A stretch of DNA of 64,000 bases from a beta proteobacterium CB (GTDB lineage Bacteria; Pseudomonadota; Gammaproteobacteria; Burkholderiales; Burkholderiaceae): positions 620,001 to 684,000 of the forward strand of contig CP004348.1 of the NCBI GenBank assembly GCA_000342265.1, written 5' to 3'. Position numbers and translations under genes: made by a program. Within the stretch, counting starts at the first letter, position 1, and each line of letters begins with the position of its first letter. Under the pieces are notes generated by a model, which saw nothing but the letters and a program-made list of their open reading frames with translations, was not told the DNA's origin and did not search any database. Positions 61,131 through 64,000 of this stretch are shown in pieces.

Positions 61131-64000
61131 ATGAACGCACCAGTAAATCCTAAAGAACTTGAATTACAAACAGTAGAGTTCAAACTAGACGGGCAAACCA
61201 TCGTTTCTTACGAGGGTGAGACTATTCTCAAAGCCGCGAAACGACACGGGATTGATATTCCGCATCTGTGTTTTAAAGATGGCTACCGTCCTGACGGTAA
61301 TTGCCGTGCCTGCGTTGTAGAAATCAACGGTGAGCGCACCTTAGCGCCAAGTTGCTGCCGTAGCGCTACTCCAGGTATGGATGTCAAAGCCAACAGCGAA
61401 CGTGCACTGAAGAGTCAAAAGTTAGTGCTCGAGATGTTGTTGTCTGATATGCCTGACGAGGGATTTAAGTGGGTAGGAGACAGCAAAGAAGAAGAGCAAA
61501 AAAATCAACATGGTGAGCTCAGCACTTGGGCTGCCCGCATGGATGTCACCGTGCGTCCAGAACTCAAAGCACTTCGCCGTGAAAAAGTCAGTAATGACGT
61601 GTCTCACCCAGCGATGGCTGTGAATCTAGATGCCTGTATTCAATGTAATCGTTGCGTGCGTGCTTGTCGTGAAGAGCAGGTGAATGATGTGATCGGTTAC
61701 GCCATGCGTGGTGCGCACAGTGAGATCGTATTTGACCTCAATGACCCGATGGGTGATAGCACCTGCGTTGCTTGCGGTGAGTGTGTGCAGGCCTGCCCAA
61801 CAGGTGCATTAATGCCTAAGGGATTGATTGGTTCGCAAACCGTTGATCGCAAGGTCGATTCAGTATGTCCTTTCTGCGGTGTAGGTTGCCAAATCACTTA
61901 CAACGTGAAAGATGAAAAGATTGTTAGTGTTGAGGGTCGTGATGGACCAGCTAACCACAACCGACTTTGCGTTAAAGGTCGTTTTGGTATGGACTACATC
62001 CATAATCCACAGCGCTTAACCAAGCCGCTGATTCGTAAAGCAGGCGTTGCCAAAGATGAGGCTTTGCTAGAAGGCAAGCAGGATTGGTCTGATATCTTCC
62101 GTGAAGCGACATGGGAAGAGGCTCTGGAGCTTGCTGGTGGCGGTCTCAAAAAGTTGAAAGATCAATACGGCAATAAGGTGCTTGCAGGATTTGGTTCTGC
62201 TAAAGGTAGCAATGAAGAGGCTTACTTATTCCAAAAACTCGTACGTACTGGTTTTGGTAGTAACAACGTTGATCATTGCACGCGTCTTTGCCACGCATCA
62301 TCCGTTGCTGCGCTTCTAGAGGGTGTTGGCTCTGGCGCGGTAAGTAATCAGGTCAATGATGTTGAGCACTCTAGCTTGATCATGTTGATTGGATCCAATC
62401 CAACTGCTAATCATCCAGTAGCAGCTACCTGGTTTAAGAATGCAGCAAAACGTGGTGCCAAGATTGTCTTGTGCGACCCACGTATGACCGACATCAGCAA
62501 GCATGCTTGGCGAAATATGCAGTTCAAGCCAGATACTGACGTTGCTATGCTCAATGCCATGATTTTCACGATCATTGAAGAAGGTTTGGTTGATAAAGAT
62601 TTCATCCAGAACCGCTCAAGTAATTTTGAGGCGCTCAAAGAAAATATCAAGGGCTACAGCCCTGAAGCCATGGCACCAATCTGCGGCATACCAGCGGAGA
62701 CATTGCGTGAGGTTGCCAGAGAGTTTGCAACCACTAAATCTGCCATGATCTTGTGGGGCATGGGTGTCAGCCAGCACGTTCACGGTACTGACAACGCTCG
62801 TTGCTTAATTGCCTTGGTGAGTATTACTGGTCAAATTGGTAAGCCTGGATCTGGCTTGCATCCACTGCGCGGACAAAATAACGTACAGGGTGCTAGTGAT
62901 GCAGGACTAATCCCGATGATGTTCCCGAATTACCAGCGTGTTGATAACCCTGAAGCACATGCCTGGTTTGAGAAGTTCTGGGATACCCCATTAGATAAGA
63001 AACCTGGCTATACCGTTGTGGAGATCATGCATAAGATCACTGCGCCTGATAGTGATCCGGACAAAATTCGCGGTATGTATGTCGAGGGTGAGAACCCTGC
63101 AATGAGTGATCCTGATTTGAACCATGCTCGTCATGCTTTGGCATCTTTGGATCTCCTGGTTGTACAAGACATTTTCATGACCGAGACCGCTTTGTTAGCA
63201 GACGTTGTATTGCCAGCAAGCGCATGGCCTGAGAAGGTCGGCACCGCAAGTAATACGGATCGTATGGTCCAGATGGGTAAGAAAGCGATTAACCCTCCGG
63301 GAGATGCTAAGCCTGATTTGTGGATCATTCAGCAAATTGCGAAGCGCATGGGCTTGAACTGGAATTACCAGGGCGCAGATGATGGTGTTGCAGAGGTGTA
63401 CGACGAGATGCGTCAAGCAATGCATGCAGCCATCAACGGCATTACCTGGGAGCGCCTAGAGAAAGAATCTAGTGTTACTTACCCATGTCTGTCTGCCGAA
63501 GATCCAGGTCGCCCAATCGTATTTGATGACAACTTTGCGACGCCAGATGGCAAGGTTAAATTGGTACCTGCCGATATTATTCCTGCAAATGAGCGCCCAG
63601 ATGCGGAGTATCCATTTGTGCTCATTACAGGTCGTCAGTTAGAGCATTGGCATACCGGCAGTATGACTCGCCGCGCAACGATCTTGGATGCGATTGAGCC
63701 AATGGCTACCGTATCGATGCATGGCGAAGACATGACTCAGTTAGGTGTTTCAGCAGGGGATGTCATCACCGTTCAATCTCGTCGTGGTGAGGTGGGAATC
63801 CATGTCCGCAGAGATGATGGCACACCACGTGGTGTGATCTTCATCCCGTTTGCTTACTATGAAGCTGCAGCCAACTTAATCACCAACTCTGCCTTAGATC
63901 CTTTTGGCAAGATTCCGGAGTTTAAGTACTGCGCAGTCAAGCTAGCTAAAGGCGGTCAGGCTGCTGCAGTGATGGGTTATGGCACTAATGATCCTAAGCT
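61131..64000 (+). CDS. fdsA: Molybdenum-dependent formate dehydrogenase alpha subunit (3' partial)
   Basis: At least 956 codons from ATG 61131, running off the right edge. N-terminal NuoG-like ferredoxin domain ([2Fe-2S] ligands around HLCFKDGYRPDGNCRAC, a Cys/His-type cluster downstream), two [4Fe-4S] ferredoxin motifs (CIQCNRCVRAC, CVACGECVQACP), a further [4Fe-4S] site (CPFCGVGCQ), then the molybdopterin domain. The metal ligand is Cys in NVDHCTRLCHASS, encoded by TGC, so this is a cysteine enzyme and not a selenoenzyme. Oxidises formate to CO2, with electrons passing to the fused diaphorase subunit upstream. Confidence 0.94.
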   Translation, partial: MNAPVNPKELELQTVEFKLDGQTIVSYEGETILKAAKRHGIDIPHLCFKDGYRPDGNCRACVVEINGERTLAPSCCRSATPGMDVKANSERALKSQKLVLEMLLSDMPDEGFKWVGDSKEEEQKNQHGELSTWAARMDVTVRPELKALRREKVSNDVSHPAMAVNLDACIQCNRCVRACREEQVNDVIGYAMRGAHSEIVFDLNDPMGDSTCVACGECVQACPTGALMPKGLIGSQTVDRKVDSVCPFCGVGCQITYNVKDEKIVSVEGRDGPANHNRLCVKGRFGMDYIHNPQRLTKPLIRKAGVAKDEALLEGKQDWSDIFREATWEEALELAGGGLKKLKDQYGNKVLAGFGSAKGSNEEAYLFQKLVRTGFGSNNVDHCTRLCHASSVAALLEGVGSGAVSNQVNDVEHSSLIMLIGSNPTANHPVAATWFKNAAKRGAKIVLCDPRMTDISKHAWRNMQFKPDTDVAMLNAMIFTIIEEGLVDKDFIQNRSSNFEALKENIKGYSPEAMAPICGIPAETLREVAREFATTKSAMILWGMGVSQHVHGTDNARCLIALVSITGQIGKPGSGLHPLRGQNNVQGASDAGLIPMMFPNYQRVDNPEAHAWFEKFWDTPLDKKPGYTVVEIMHKITAPDSDPDKIRGMYVEGENPAMSDPDLNHARHALASLDLLVVQDIFMTETALLADVVLPASAWPEKVGTASNTDRMVQMGKKAINPPGDAKPDLWIIQQIAKRMGLNWNYQGADDGVAEVYDEMRQAMHAAINGITWERLEKESSVTYPCLSAEDPGRPIVFDDNFATPDGKVKLVPADIIPANERPDAEYPFVLITGRQLEHWHTGSMTRRATILDAIEPMATVSMHGEDMTQLGVSAGDVITVQSRRGEVGIHVRRDDGTPRGVIFIPFAYYEAAANLITNSALDPFGKIPEFKYCAVKLAKGGQAAAVMGYGTNDPK

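Noticed and set aside
62262..62300. Selenocysteine formate dehydrogenase
   Set aside because: The metal-ligand codon is TGC (Cys), with no in-frame TGA.

Overview
The window reads as chromosomal DNA of a small-genome freshwater betaproteobacterium (Burkholderiales). Polynucleobacter-like is my best guess from the moderate GC, short intergenic gaps and gene set: fused NAD-dependent formate dehydrogenase, iorAB-type molybdoenzyme, Bug-type solute receptor, phasin and ExbBD-TonB next to murI and class I fumarase. This is inference from gene content; no rRNA is present.

Region 1 (1-31239) is an accessory block for regulated surface adhesion. It holds three second-messenger enzymes (MASE1-PAS-PAS-GGDEF-EAL, GAF-HD-GYP and a 7TM-HD-GYP-PAS-GAF-GGDEF protein), a class III nucleotide cyclase with a MerR-like HTH, and a complete type I secretion apparatus: a TolC-like lipoprotein, a 1425-residue ABC exporter made of two half-transporters fused in tandem, and an HlyD adaptor. 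Next come a LuxR-HTH regulator fused to a catalytically dead cyclase-like domain and a ClpP-like lipoprotein. Three paralogous adhesin loci follow: an 85-codon remnant, a rearranged and frameshifted gene with twelve exact 36-bp repeats, and an intact 1588-residue protein, followed by a TPR protein. Each adhesin locus carries the same AT-rich palindrome, with a CATA-x-x-GG element starting exactly 46 nt after it in all three. A close relative of the box lies upstream of the secretion operon. I read this as one co-regulated system resembling Lap adhesin systems but without a recognisable LapD or LapG in the window.

Region 2 (31304-38849) is mixed: a Pif1/RecD-like helicase, a small BrnT/BrnA-like toxin-antitoxin pair with its own operator, a gamma-glutamyltransferase-family enzyme, a Bug-type periplasmic receptor, an omega-amino-acid aminotransferase and lrgAB.

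Region 3 (38979-48719) holds a molybdenum hydroxylase (iorAB), a compact soxXYZA cluster without soxB or soxCD, purU, two small exported proteins, a penicillin-acylase-family enzyme and tRNA-Leu(UAA).

Region 4 (48716-64000) is core metabolism: exbD-exbB-tonB-murI, class I fumarase, acetyl-CoA synthetase, tRNA-Ser(GGA), a phasin with a well-formed promoter and repeated PhaR-like boxes, a YciI protein, a large DUF748/AsmA-like protein, and the start of a formate dehydrogenase operon that runs off the right edge.
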